From Phytopseudomonas punonensis (GTDB lineage: Bacteria > Pseudomonadota > Gammaproteobacteria > Pseudomonadales > Pseudomonadaceae), in the NCBI RefSeq assembly GCF_900142655.1, contig NZ_FRBQ01000005.1, positions 62,001 through 126,000 on the forward strand: a DNA stretch of 64,000 nt, written 5' to 3'. Below, in pieces: positions 8,255 to 20,538 of this stretch (within the stretch, counting starts at the first letter, position 1; every line of letters starts with the position of its first letter). The notes beneath the pieces are model-generated. The model made no database searches and had not been told where the DNA came from. It saw nothing but the letters and a program-made list of their open reading frames with translations. Position numbers and translations under genes: made by a program.

Positions 8255-9181
8255 ATGCACACGCTTTCCCCGCGTAATAGTTTTCTGCAGGCCTGGCTTT
8301 CCCATGTCCGCGCATCGCCCTGGGTCGCTGCCGGGTTGGGGGTGGCGCTGTTGGTGGTGATGTGGCTGTTGATCAGTAGCTTGTTCAACGTATTCCATGA
8401 GGATCACCCGCAGAGAATCCTGTATGCGCTGTACGGCGGCGGCGCTGGTTTTGCAGCCACGTCCTTAGGCGCGCTCACTGCTCTGGCGTTGGGGAGCATC
8501 AGCGTAAAGACCCAGGACAGCATGCTGGGCTTCGCCGCAGGCATGATGCTGGCGGCAAGTTCCTTCTCGCTGATCCTGCCGGGCCTCGAGGCCGCCGAGA
8601 ACCTGACCGGTAGCGGCATGCGTGGCGCTGCAACGGTGGTGCTCGGTTTGGCGCTTGGCGTGCTGTTGATGCTGGGCCTCGATCACTTCACGCCTCACGA
8701 GCATGAGAGTACCGGCACTCACGGGCCCGAGACCACGCGGTTCAACCGCGTATGGCTGTTCGTGTTCGCCATCACCTTGCACAACCTACCTGAAGGGATG
8801 GCCATTGGAGTTGGCTTCGCAGGCGACGATATGCACGTCGGCATTCCGTTGGCGACCGCGATCGCCATTCAGGACATTCCCGAAGGCCTGGCGGTGGCTC
8901 TGGCACTGCGCAGCATTGGCATGTCGGCACTGCGCGCGGCACTGATCGCTGCTGCCACCGGGCTGATGGAACCGCTAGGCGCGTTGGTCGGCGTCGGGAT
9001 GTCCAGCAGTTATGCGCTGGCGTATCCGATTGGTCTGGGCCTGGCTGCCGGCGCAATGCTATTCGTGGTTTCTCACGAAATCATTCCCGAAACACACCGC
9101 AACGGCCACCAGACTCCGGCCACTTTGGGGCTAATGGGTGGATTTGCTGTGATGATGTTCTTGGATACAGCATTGGGCTGA
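8255..9181 (+). CDS. ZIP family metal transporter
   Basis: A 308-residue polytopic membrane protein with about eight hydrophobic segments. The two ZIP metal-site helices are clear: HNLPEGMAIGVGF and QDIPEGLAVALAL, where the first carries H-N-x-P-E-G and the second replaces the histidine with Gln-Asp. A histidine-containing loop (HFTPHEHEST) lies between helices 3 and 4. ZIP proteins import Zn(II) or other divalent metals across the inner membrane; the GufA-like subgroup is the best fit. I chose the ATG at 8255, preceded by AGAGG, over an upstream start at 8213. Confidence 0.85.
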   Translation: MHTLSPRNSFLQAWLSHVRASPWVAAGLGVALLVVMWLLISSLFNVFHEDHPQRILYALYGGGAGFAATSLGALTALALGSISVKTQDSMLGFAAGMMLAASSFSLILPGLEAAENLTGSGMRGAATVVLGLALGVLLMLGLDHFTPHEHESTGTHGPETTRFNRVWLFVFAITLHNLPEGMAIGVGFAGDDMHVGIPLATAIAIQDIPEGLAVALALRSIGMSALRAALIAAATGLMEPLGALVGVGMSSSYALAYPIGLGLAAGAMLFVVSHEIIPETHRNGHQTPATLGLMGGFAVMMFLDTALG

Positions 9182-9272
9182 TAGGCAATTGCCGACTGCT
9201 GATGCACACTGCGCGACGTCTTTTTGGGCTTCAGCTACCGAATGGGGTTCGCGCGTGCGCATAACTGATGTC

Positions 9273-10049
9273 ATGGCCCGTAGCCGTTACGCAGCCTGCA
9301 TGCTATTGCTGGCAGGTGCGCTGGGCAGCGCTACTGGCGCGCGCGGCGAGCCGCTGAACATTTATGTAGGCCAGGGGCAGATGCCGTTCGCCGACGGCGT
9401 TGCCAGGCGTGCCGGGTTGTTTGGTGAGCTGATGCACGAGCTATGTGCGCGTACAGCGCAGCAATGCATCTTTCGCAGCGTGCCCTGGCGCCGCGTGCTC
9501 AGCGAGGCGGAAGGCGATCCGCATGGAATCGTTCTCAACCTGGGCCGTACGCCCGAGCGTGAGGCTGGCTTTGTCTGGTTGCTCGATGTGCTACCAACAC
9601 CTTACGTACTCGTGAGTCTCGATCACCCGTTCGATACCCTGGCTGATGCCCTGCAGGCGGGCCCAGTAGCTGTGATGGGCGGCACGCCGCGAGCCGATGA
9701 AATCAACCGCATTCGTACGGGCGATCAACGTGTGGTGGAAGTGACTGACCCACAACAGGCTGCCCAGTTACTGCAGAGCGGCCGGGTAGTAGCCTGGTAC
9801 GAAATCGATCTGCGTGCGCTTTATCTGTGGCGCGAAATGGATGCCAAACCTCCATTGCAATTGGGCAAGCCGCTGAGCAGCACGCGCAGTCATATTGCCG
9901 GCAGCCTCAAACTCGAAGGTGCTCAAGCGCTGTCGCAGCAAATGAATACCGCTTTTGCCGAGATGCATCGCGACGGCAGCTGGCAGCGCATTCTTGCCAG
10001 GTATCTGGGGCTCGACCGGTCACGGGCTTTGCTGTCAGACGGCTGGTGA
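9273..10049 (+). CDS. Periplasmic solute-binding-like protein
   Basis: About 258 residues with a short N-terminal signal peptide (hydrophobic AACMLLLAGALGSATGA, cleavage after the GARG region). The body resembles the family-3 extracellular solute-binding fold: an opening beta strand LNIYVGQGQMPF, the PEREAGFVW segment, and a C-terminal MHRDGSWQRILARYLG typical of amino-acid-binding-like proteins in Pseudomonas. No permease or ATPase lies nearby, so it may be an orphan binding protein. The start is uncertain: ATG 9273, GTG 9255 or TTG 9189. I favour 9273 because it gives a normal signal peptide. The ligand is unknown. Confidence 0.7.
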   Translation: MARSRYAACMLLLAGALGSATGARGEPLNIYVGQGQMPFADGVARRAGLFGELMHELCARTAQQCIFRSVPWRRVLSEAEGDPHGIVLNLGRTPEREAGFVWLLDVLPTPYVLVSLDHPFDTLADALQAGPVAVMGGTPRADEINRIRTGDQRVVEVTDPQQAAQLLQSGRVVAWYEIDLRALYLWREMDAKPPLQLGKPLSSTRSHIAGSLKLEGAQALSQQMNTAFAEMHRDGSWQRILARYLGLDRSRALLSDGW

Positions 10050-10086
10050 GTCATGCTAGCGCCCTGAAACCCGCGAGGAGCGCCTG

Positions 10087-10389
10087 ATGAAGTACATCCA
10101 CCAGCGCGAGCACCTCAACGAAGACGACCTGGTCGTCATCGAATGCTCGCAACCCTGCAATATCCGCCTGATGAACGATGCGAACTTTCGCAGCTTCAAG
10201 AATGGCGGCCGCCACACCTATCACGGCGGTGCGTTCGACAAGTTTCCGGCCAAGATCACCGTGCCCAGCAGCGGTTTCTGGAACATCACCATCGATACCG
10301 TGACGCGCAAGGCGATCAGCGTGACGCGCAAGCCGACGCTCAAACATTCGATCAAGCTGGTGCGTCGTTCGTCGTCGGATTTGTCGTAA
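10087..10389 (+). CDS. DUF1883 domain protein
   Basis: A 100-residue cytoplasmic protein that I recognise as the DUF1883 family by its pattern of KY-x-x-x-REHL at the start, DANF-x-x-x-K, YHGG and PSSGFWNITID. It is a compact beta-rich domain of unknown function. A GAGGAG site precedes the ATG. It follows the solute-binding protein by 37 bp and is convergent with the nuclease-like gene at 10425. No catalytic residues are evident. Confidence 0.75.
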   Translation: MKYIHQREHLNEDDLVVIECSQPCNIRLMNDANFRSFKNGGRHTYHGGAFDKFPAKITVPSSGFWNITIDTVTRKAISVTRKPTLKHSIKLVRRSSSDLS

Positions 10390-10424
10390 GTCTTGCCTGA
10401 CGCGAGCTTCTGACCGTGAGCCGC

Positions 10425-10928
10425 TTATCGCTGCTGCGAGCCGAACAGCTCGGCGTATAACGCCTCTATGGATTCGATCCGAGCGAAGCTCGCTCGCGGC
10501 ACGACACGAATATTCGGTCGCTCAGCTTTGACGCCTTGGACGTTGGCCTTGGTGTGCTTGGCGACTTTGAACGCTTGTAGATCGGCAAGTGGCTCGCCTG
10601 GCAAACCGCCGAAGAAGAGAAATGGCCCCAGCGCCATACTATTCGGGTCGAATTGAATCCAGATCACGCAGCCCGATGGTTTGCGTGCCAGATCGAGATG
10701 AATGTTCTGACTGGCAGTGAGTGCCGAAATTGCCGAGGTCTTGAGCTGGATATGGCGGACAACGCCATTTGCTTCCAGCACGATATCGTGGCCCGAGCGG
10801 TCAAGCAGTGAGTGAGAGACTTCCAGCGTTGCGCCGTACTTCAGCCAGGAAAGCTTGAGCATCTCACCAACGAACAGATGCTCGATCAGCTTTTCCCGGT
10901 ACACGGATTGGTGGGTATCCAGGCTCAT
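10425..10928 (-). CDS. Hypothetical protein with PD-(D/E)XK nuclease-like motif
   Basis: A 167-residue protein without a clear named family. Residues 43-64 have the spacing of a PD-(D/E)XK nuclease core: an acidic helix with Glu16 and Glu22, then GHD with Asp48, then Gln61-Leu-Lys63 on the next strand (HIQLKTS), as in Mrr/DUF4365-type enzymes that use QxK. The C-terminal third is basic (KHTKANVQGVKAE). I infer a nuclease fold; activity is not shown. It lies 29 bp downstream of the small gene that overlaps metH, so it may be the last gene of that transcript. The start is taken as ATG 10928; the ribosome site is weak. Confidence 0.6.
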   Translation of the reverse strand: MSLDTHQSVYREKLIEHLFVGEMLKLSWLKYGATLEVSHSLLDRSGHDIVLEANGVVRHIQLKTSAISALTASQNIHLDLARKPSGCVIWIQFDPNSMALGPFLFFGGLPGEPLADLQAFKVAKHTKANVQGVKAERPNIRVVPRASFARIESIEALYAELFGSQQR

Positions 10929-10957
10929 CAGCAAGAGGTCACTCGGTAATTGCCGAG

Positions 10958-11268
10958 CTAGTCAGCTTCGGCGCTGAGAGCGGCCAGACAGATCAAACGG
11001 TGGCCGTCGATTAGCCAGCTGTCATCGCCAGCCTCGTACTCAGCTTCCATCACCGTGTTGTAACTGAACTGCCAGCGTTTGCGTTCGCGGCCGTCCTGCA
11101 CCTCGATGGACAGCACCACGGCTTCGCTGGCGAACGGCTCGCCCGCTTCAGCAGCGGCGTCGGCCTGGTCGAGGAGTTCGTCGTCGAGCTGGAAATCGAA
11201 GGCGTGCAGGCCATCGATGACCAGCATGTCGGCGGTTTCCAGCGCGTCGAGCAGGTAGGGTTGCTCAC

Positions 11269-11272
<4 letters not shown>
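10958..11272 (-). CDS. Small acidic hypothetical protein (possible DUF5629)
   Basis: A 104-residue acidic protein, rich in Asp and Glu, with no signal peptide or metal motif. It looks like a small family found in Pseudomonas next to metH, which I tentatively match to DUF5629. Its ATG overlaps the metH stop (ATGA at 11269-11272), so translation is coupled to methionine synthase. No function can be assigned; a metH-linked accessory role is only a guess from the coupling. Confidence 0.7.
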
Positions 11273-14985
<3,713 letters not shown>

Positions 14986-15172
14986 GGAGAAAGCTCTGAA
15001 CGGGAGGCTACGACAAGGTCGCAGATGATAACAAACCCTGAAGCCATTTCTGCGCTGCGCGGTTGTGCATGAATTATGCTCATGTTGCGACAGCTTCAGC
15101 CACGGATGCAGGCATAGCGATGGCACAAGCGAGACGGCTAGAATGCGCGGCTATTTTTGTGGAATTGCCACC

Positions 15173-17459
15173 ATGTACCGTCGGCTGCTGTTGAGTATTT
15201 GCTTGTTCTTTAGCAGCCCGTTGGTAACGGCCGAGGCCGTGTCCTACAGTCGCGATATCCAGCCGATCTTCACGCACAACTGCGTGGCTTGCCACGCCTG
15301 CTACGACGCGCCATGCCAGCTCAATCTGGGCAGCGGCGAGGGCGTCGAGCGTGGCGCCAGCAAGGCCACGGTTTATGACGGCACGCGCACTCATACCCAG
15401 GACACCACGCGGTTGTTCATGGACGCCCATGGCGCGCCCGCTTGGCGTCGCAAGGATTTTCATTCGGTGCTGGACCAGCAGGGCGGTCAGGCTGCGCTGA
15501 TGGCGCGCATGCTCGAATTGGGGCATGCAACGCCATTGCCTGCCAACAGCAAGTTGCCGGACGACCTAGCCATCGGCATCGATAGGGTCAACCAATGTGC
15601 GCTGCCCGGCGAATTCGCCGACTTTGCGAGCAAAAATCCCATGGCCGGCATGCCGTTCGCGGTGACCGGCCTTACCGAGCAGGATTACCAGACCGTGCAA
15701 CGTTGGCTGCAACAAGGCGCGCCGGTCGATCAGCAGCCGCTGCAGCCCAGCGCCGCAGAAGCCCGACAGATAATGCAGTGGGAAGCGTTCTTCAATGGCG
15801 CAGGTAACGAACAGAGCCTGGTCAGCCGTTGGCTCTACGAGCATCTGTTTCTCGCTCATCTGGATTTCGAGGGCGGCGAGCCTGGGCACTTCTTCCAGCT
15901 GGTTCGTTCGCGCACGCCTAACGGCCAGCCAGTGGACATCATCGCCACGCGGCGCCCCAATGACGATCCCGGTACTGCCTTTTATTACCGGCTGATGCCG
16001 ATCCAGGGCGTGATCGTCCACAAGACCCACATCACCTACCCGCTGAGCGCCGAGAAATTGGCCCGGGTCAAAAGCCTGTTTTTCGCCAGTGAGTGGCAGT
16101 TAAGTTCGCTGCCTGGCTATGGCGTACAGTACCGTTCCAACCCGTTCCAACCCGTTCGAAACCTTCGAGGCGATACCAGCCCAGGCGCGCTACCAGTTCA
16201 TGCTCGATAACGCCGAGTATTTCGTGCGTACCTTTATCCGTGGGCCGGTATGCCGCGGGCAGATTGCTACCGATGTGATTCGCGACAATTTCTGGGTGTT
16301 CTTCCAGGACCCGCAGCACGACCTGTTCATCACCGACCCGGCCTATCGCGGTGAGGCGACGCCGCTACTGGCGATGCCCGGTCAGCTCGATGAAATCGGC
16401 GATTTGCTGGGCCTGTGGCGCAGCTACCGCGACAAGCGCAATGCCTACGAGGCGCTGCGCACCGAGAGTTACAGCGAAGCGCCGGCGCCGCAGTGGGCGG
16501 ATATCTGGCGTGGCAATGACAACGCCCTGTTGTCGATCTTCCGCCAGCATGACAGCGCCTCGGTGCGCAAAGGCTTGGTCGGCGAAATCCCGCAGACGCT
16601 GTGGTGGATGGACTACCCACTGCTCGAACGCACCTATTACCAGTTGGTGGTCAATTTCGATGTGTTCGGCAACGTTTCGCATCAGGCGCAGACCAGGCTG
16701 TACTTCGACCTGATTCGTAACGGCGCCGAGCAGAACTTCCTGCGCCTGATGCCTGCCGACGCGCGCAAGGCGATCTTTGGCGACTGGTACCAGTACAGCG
16801 GCAAGCTGAAAGCGTGGATGGACTACTCCCCACTGGACCGCAAGACGCCGAGCGGTTTGTCATTGAGCGAAGACAATCCAAAACGCCAGTTTGCCGAACA
16901 ACTGCTGCAGCGCTTCGCCACGCTCAATGCGCGGCCCGATCCGATCAATCGCTGTGGCGGCGAGCGTTGCTACCGCGACGGGCTGCCGGCCGATCTGCGC
17001 CAGGCCGAACAGGCGCTCAGTCGCCTGGCATCCAAACCCGCCTCGCAGTTGAAGGTCATTCATCGCCTGCCGGAAGCGACGCTGCTGCGCGTCGAAGGGG
17101 GCGGTCGTCGTGAGGTTTACAGCCTGCTGCGCAACCGCGCGCACAGCAATGTGGCGTTCATGCTTGGTGAGGAGCTGCGCTACCAGGCAGACCTCGATAC
17201 CCTGACGCTGTATCCCGAAGTGATGACCAGCTACCCGAACTTCATGTTCTCGATGCCGGCGCGTGAGGTTGCCGACTTCGTTGCGGCGCTGGAACGGGTC
17301 AAGGCTCCGGCCGACTTCGACAAGGTGGTCGAACGCTGGGGCATCCGCCGTACCCATCCGCAGTTCTGGCAGTACTTCCACGACCTGACTGCGCACATCC
17401 GCGAGCATGATCCGTTGGAAGCCGGCGTGCTGGACATGAACCGCTACCAGAACCTGTAG
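15173..17459 (+). pseudogene. cti: Fatty acid cis/trans isomerase, frameshifted
   Basis: This encodes the periplasmic heme protein that converts cis- to trans-unsaturated fatty acids in membrane lipids under solvent or heat stress. Signal peptide: residues 1-22. The heme c motif CVACH follows at about 40-44. The reading frame shifts near codon 326, where a 10-bp unit (CCGTTCCAAC, 16132-16141) is repeated exactly at 16142-16151. Frame 1 then ends at 16210, giving a 345-residue truncated product; the rest of Cti continues in the +1 frame to 17459. Removing one unit restores a 758-codon frame, the normal Cti length. Both halves are otherwise well conserved, so the lesion is recent, reversible, or an assembly error. 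Confidence 0.88.
16132..16157 (+). repeat. 10-bp tandem duplication inside cti
   Basis: Two exact copies of CCGTTCCAAC sit head to tail and are followed by the partial copy CCGTTC. As 10 is not a multiple of three, the extra unit changes the frame. Arrays of this kind arise and revert by replication slippage. Confidence 0.9.
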
Positions 17460-17660
17460 CCCTCTCTAGGGTAACGAGCCTTCGCGCTGGCAACCTATTG
17501 CCCGTGCGAGGGCTTGTGCTTGCCCGCTATCTAGAGACCGCTACGCAGCGCCTCGTCAATTGACCCGATCTTTCTCTCGCTACTGCGGTCGGACGCTGTG
17601 GCAGCCGACCATTCAGGGCTGCCCCGTATCGGTTTCAACGAGAGGGAGAGTGGCGGTTCT

Positions 17661-18680
17661 ATGCTGATTTCAGTGCAGGCATTGCGGGCGTTAGCGGCCT
17701 GGTTAGTGGTCTTTCACCATGTCATGCAGGTGTTTTTCGATTTCAAGGCCGAAAGCTTCATGGGCCATCTGTTTTCCGATAAAGGCGCTGTGGGCGTCGA
17801 TATCTTCTTCGTCATCAGCGGCCTGGTGATTTACCTGTCTACCCAGGGCAAGACCATCACCCCGTGGCGCTTCATGCTCAACCGCGCGCTGCGTATCGTG
17901 CCGGCCTACTGGCTCTACTCTCTGATCACCGCGGTGATCATCCTCTACGCCAACCCGGTGATGCCGGTGCAGCAGTTCGATCTGCATCACCTGCTGCTCT
18001 CACTGCTGTTCATTCCAGCCGAGAATCCGGGTGGTTTCGGGCTCTACCCGACGCTCAATGTCGGCTGGACCCTGAACTACGAGATGTTCTTCTACCTGCT
18101 GTTCGCCCTGGCCTTCATGGTGCCGCAGCGCCTGCGCCTGGCCTTCGTAGCGGTGATGCTGATGATCTTCGGCCTCATGGCCACCCAGCCGTGGCTGAGC
18201 AACTTCTACCGCAACAGCATCGTCTACGAGTTCCTGTTCGGGGTGCTACTGGGCATGGTTTATAGCCGTGGCTGGATCCGCCAGGGGCTTTGGGTGCCTT
18301 TGCTGGTGATCGCCGGCTCATTGCTGGCCATCTACCACTTCGACACCAGCATGCGCCTGCTGCACTGGGGCGTGCCGAGCGCGTTCATCGTCGCCGCCTG
18401 CATCTCCTTGGAACCATGGTTCAAGGACAACCGCCTGCTGGCTCGGATGGGCGACTGCTCTTATTCGGTGTATCTGCTGCACGTGATCATCCTGTCCCTG
18501 GGCTGGTACCTGCAGGTGCGACTGGATCTGAACCCCTACGTGGTGATCGTCGCCTGCATACCACTGATTGCAGTGGCGTCGTGGGGCAGCTACGAGTTGA
18601 TCGAAAAGCGCTTTTTCGTCCGTGCCAAGGCCTGGCTGAGCGAGCGGCAAGCGGGTGGACGGCTGCAAGCTCTATCCTGA
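17661..18680 (+). CDS. Acyltransferase 3 family membrane protein
   Basis: A 339-residue polytopic protein of the OafA/YrhL acyltransferase family, with about ten membrane segments. The N-terminal signature is visible: ISVQALRALAAWLVVFHH with the conserved histidine pair, then GAVGVDIFFVISG and the RALRIVPAYW loop. Such proteins move acetyl or other acyl groups to sugars of LPS, exopolysaccharide or periplasmic glucans. I chose the ATG at 17661, preceded by GAGAGGGAGAG; an upstream start at 17598 has no ribosome site. It stands alone between cti and nfuA, so its target cannot be read from context. Confidence 0.85.
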   Translation: MLISVQALRALAAWLVVFHHVMQVFFDFKAESFMGHLFSDKGAVGVDIFFVISGLVIYLSTQGKTITPWRFMLNRALRIVPAYWLYSLITAVIILYANPVMPVQQFDLHHLLLSLLFIPAENPGGFGLYPTLNVGWTLNYEMFFYLLFALAFMVPQRLRLAFVAVMLMIFGLMATQPWLSNFYRNSIVYEFLFGVLLGMVYSRGWIRQGLWVPLLVIAGSLLAIYHFDTSMRLLHWGVPSAFIVAACISLEPWFKDNRLLARMGDCSYSVYLLHVIILSLGWYLQVRLDLNPYVVIVACIPLIAVASWGSYELIEKRFFVRAKAWLSERQAGGRLQALS

Positions 18681-18751
18681 GTAAAATAGTAGGACTTTGT
18701 TCGCGACGGTCATTTGGCGTACACTTCGCCGCATGACCGTGAGGAGTTGCC

Positions 18752-19336
18752 ATGAGCACTATTACCATTACCGATGCCGCCCATGATTACCTGGCAGATC
18801 TGCTGAACAAGCAGAACACTCCAGGCATCGGCATTCGTGTATTCATCACCCAGCCCGGTACCCAGTACGCGGAAACCTGCATCGCCTATTGCAAACCGGG
18901 TGAGCAGAAGCCGGAAGACCAAGCTATCGGTTTGGCCAGCTTCACCGCCTGGATCGACGCGGTCAGCGAGCCGTTTCTCGAAGACGCCGTGGTCGACTAT
19001 GCCACCGACCGCATGGGCGGCCAGCTGACCATCAAGGCGCCAAACGCCAAGGTGCCAATGGTCAACGAAGACAGCCCGCTCAATGAGCGCATCAACTACT
19101 ACCTGCAGACCGAGATCAACCCCGGTCTGGCCAGCCATGGCGGCCAGGTCACCTTGATCGACGTCGTCGACGAGGGCATTGCCGTGCTGCAGTTCGGTGG
19201 TGGTTGCCAGGGCTGCGGCCAGGCCGACCTGACCCTCAAGGAAGGCATCGAGAAAACCCTGCTCGAGCGCATTCCAGAGCTCAAAGGTGTGCGTGACGTA
19301 ACCGACCACAGCAACCGCGAAAACGCGTACTACTAA
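18752..19336 (+). CDS. nfuA: Fe-S biogenesis protein NfuA
   Basis: A 194-residue carrier of [4Fe-4S] clusters. An N-terminal degenerate A-type domain (residues 1-95) is followed by the Nfu domain with the cluster-binding CQGC motif, Cys152 and Cys155. It assembles a bridging cluster in a dimer and hands it to apo-enzymes, especially under oxidative or iron stress. A GAGGAG site precedes the ATG. It is monocistronic by spacing, with a hairpin downstream. Confidence 0.95.
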   Translation: MSTITITDAAHDYLADLLNKQNTPGIGIRVFITQPGTQYAETCIAYCKPGEQKPEDQAIGLASFTAWIDAVSEPFLEDAVVDYATDRMGGQLTIKAPNAKVPMVNEDSPLNERINYYLQTEINPGLASHGGQVTLIDVVDEGIAVLQFGGGCQGCGQADLTLKEGIEKTLLERIPELKGVRDVTDHSNRENAYY

Positions 19337-19352
19337 GCGCTGTGAGTGGGAT

Positions 19353-19378
19353 AACAAGGCGACTTCGGTCGCCTTGTT
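19353..19378 (+). terminator. Probable nfuA terminator
   Basis: The stem AACAAGGCGAC / GTCGCCTTGTT with a stable TTCG tetraloop lies 16 bp after the nfuA stop. The T-run after it is short (CGCTTTA), so termination may be partial. Confidence 0.65.
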
Positions 19379-19534
19379 CGCTTTAGAATGCTTCAATTCA
19401 GCGAAGCTGCAGAAAACACTCAAAAGCCTACTGGCGCTCTGCTATAAGTGTCAGTAACGCACCCAGGGATGGCGTCGCTGCCGGCATATCACCGCAGCCA
19501 GAGCCGGATCAGTTCCACCTCTTGAGGCGTATCG

Positions 19535-20533
19535 ATGCCTACAGCATCTCTTCTCGTCTGCGATGACTCCAACATGGCCCGCAAGCAGTTGCTGCGCGCC
19601 CTGCCAGCAGACTGGCCGGTAACGATCAGCCAGGCTGCTCACGGTGAGGAAGCGCTTGCGCAACTGCGTGCCGGGCAATTCGATCTGCTGCTGCTCGACT
19701 TGACCATGCCGGTGCTTGATGGCTATGGGGTGCTCGCCGCACTCAAGGCTGAAGGTATTGCGCAAAAGGTCATCGTGGTTTCCGGTGACGTGCAGGATGA
19801 AGCGATTCGGCGCGTCAAGGAACTAGGCGCCCTGGCGTTCCTGAAAAAGCCTGCTGACCCCGAACTGCTGCGCCAGACACTCGATGAGCTTGGCTTTCTG
19901 CGCACTGCTGCGACCAATGTACCGAGCACCATCGTATTACCCGAGCCCAAGGTGTCGTTTCGCGATGCCTTTCGCGAAGTAGTCAACGTTGCGATGGGCC
20001 GCGCGGCTGCATTGCTGGCACGAGTACTTGGCGTGTTCGTGCAGTTACCGATTCCCAACGTGAACATCCTGGAAGTCAGCGAGTTGCACATGGCGTTGAC
20101 CGATGCCCAGCGCGGCAATGGCCTGACGGCGGTCTGTCAGGGCTATATCGGCGAAGGCATCTCCGGTGAAGCATTGCTGATTTTCCATGATTCGGAAGTG
20201 GCCGATATGGCCAAGCTCATGCAGTGGCAGGAGCAGGATCATTCGTCGATGGAGATGCTCCTGGACATGTCGAGTATCCTCATCGGTGCCTGCCTGAGCG
20301 GTATCGCCCAGCAGCTGGACGTAGGGTTTTCACAGGGCCATCCGCAGATACTTGGTGAGCATGCTTCGATCGATGAGCTGATTCGCATCAATAGCCAGCG
20401 CTGGCGCAAGACCCTGGCGGTGGAGGTGAGCTACAGCATCGAAGGTCACGACATCCACTTCGACCTGTTGCTGCTGTTCACCGAGGACTCGGTGTCGCTG
20501 CTGACAAACAAACTCGCCTATCTGATGGAATAA
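19535..20533 (+). CDS. Response regulator with REC and CheC-like phosphatase domains
   Basis: A 332-residue two-domain protein. REC domain, residues 1-120: acidic pair Asp10/Asp11, phosphoacceptor Asp55 and the conserved Lys at about 104. The CheC/CheX-like domain covers about 138-330. Its first helix keeps the phosphatase signature D144-xxx-E148-xx-N151, while the second site is degenerate (Asp244 and Ser247 in place of Glu and Asn). CheC-type domains dephosphorylate phospho-aspartate, so it may limit its own phosphorylation or that of a partner. No histidine kinase is adjacent. It sits 5 bp before a diguanylate cyclase gene, so the pair probably forms one signalling unit. Confidence 0.85.
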   Translation: MPTASLLVCDDSNMARKQLLRALPADWPVTISQAAHGEEALAQLRAGQFDLLLLDLTMPVLDGYGVLAALKAEGIAQKVIVVSGDVQDEAIRRVKELGALAFLKKPADPELLRQTLDELGFLRTAATNVPSTIVLPEPKVSFRDAFREVVNVAMGRAAALLARVLGVFVQLPIPNVNILEVSELHMALTDAQRGNGLTAVCQGYIGEGISGEALLIFHDSEVADMAKLMQWQEQDHSSMEMLLDMSSILIGACLSGIAQQLDVGFSQGHPQILGEHASIDELIRINSQRWRKTLAVEVSYSIEGHDIHFDLLLLFTEDSVSLLTNKLAYLME

Positions 20534-20538
20534 AAGAC

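Noticed and set aside
14986..15172. Cobalamin riboswitch upstream of metH
   Set aside because: The gap is short and I see no B12-box-like conserved core.
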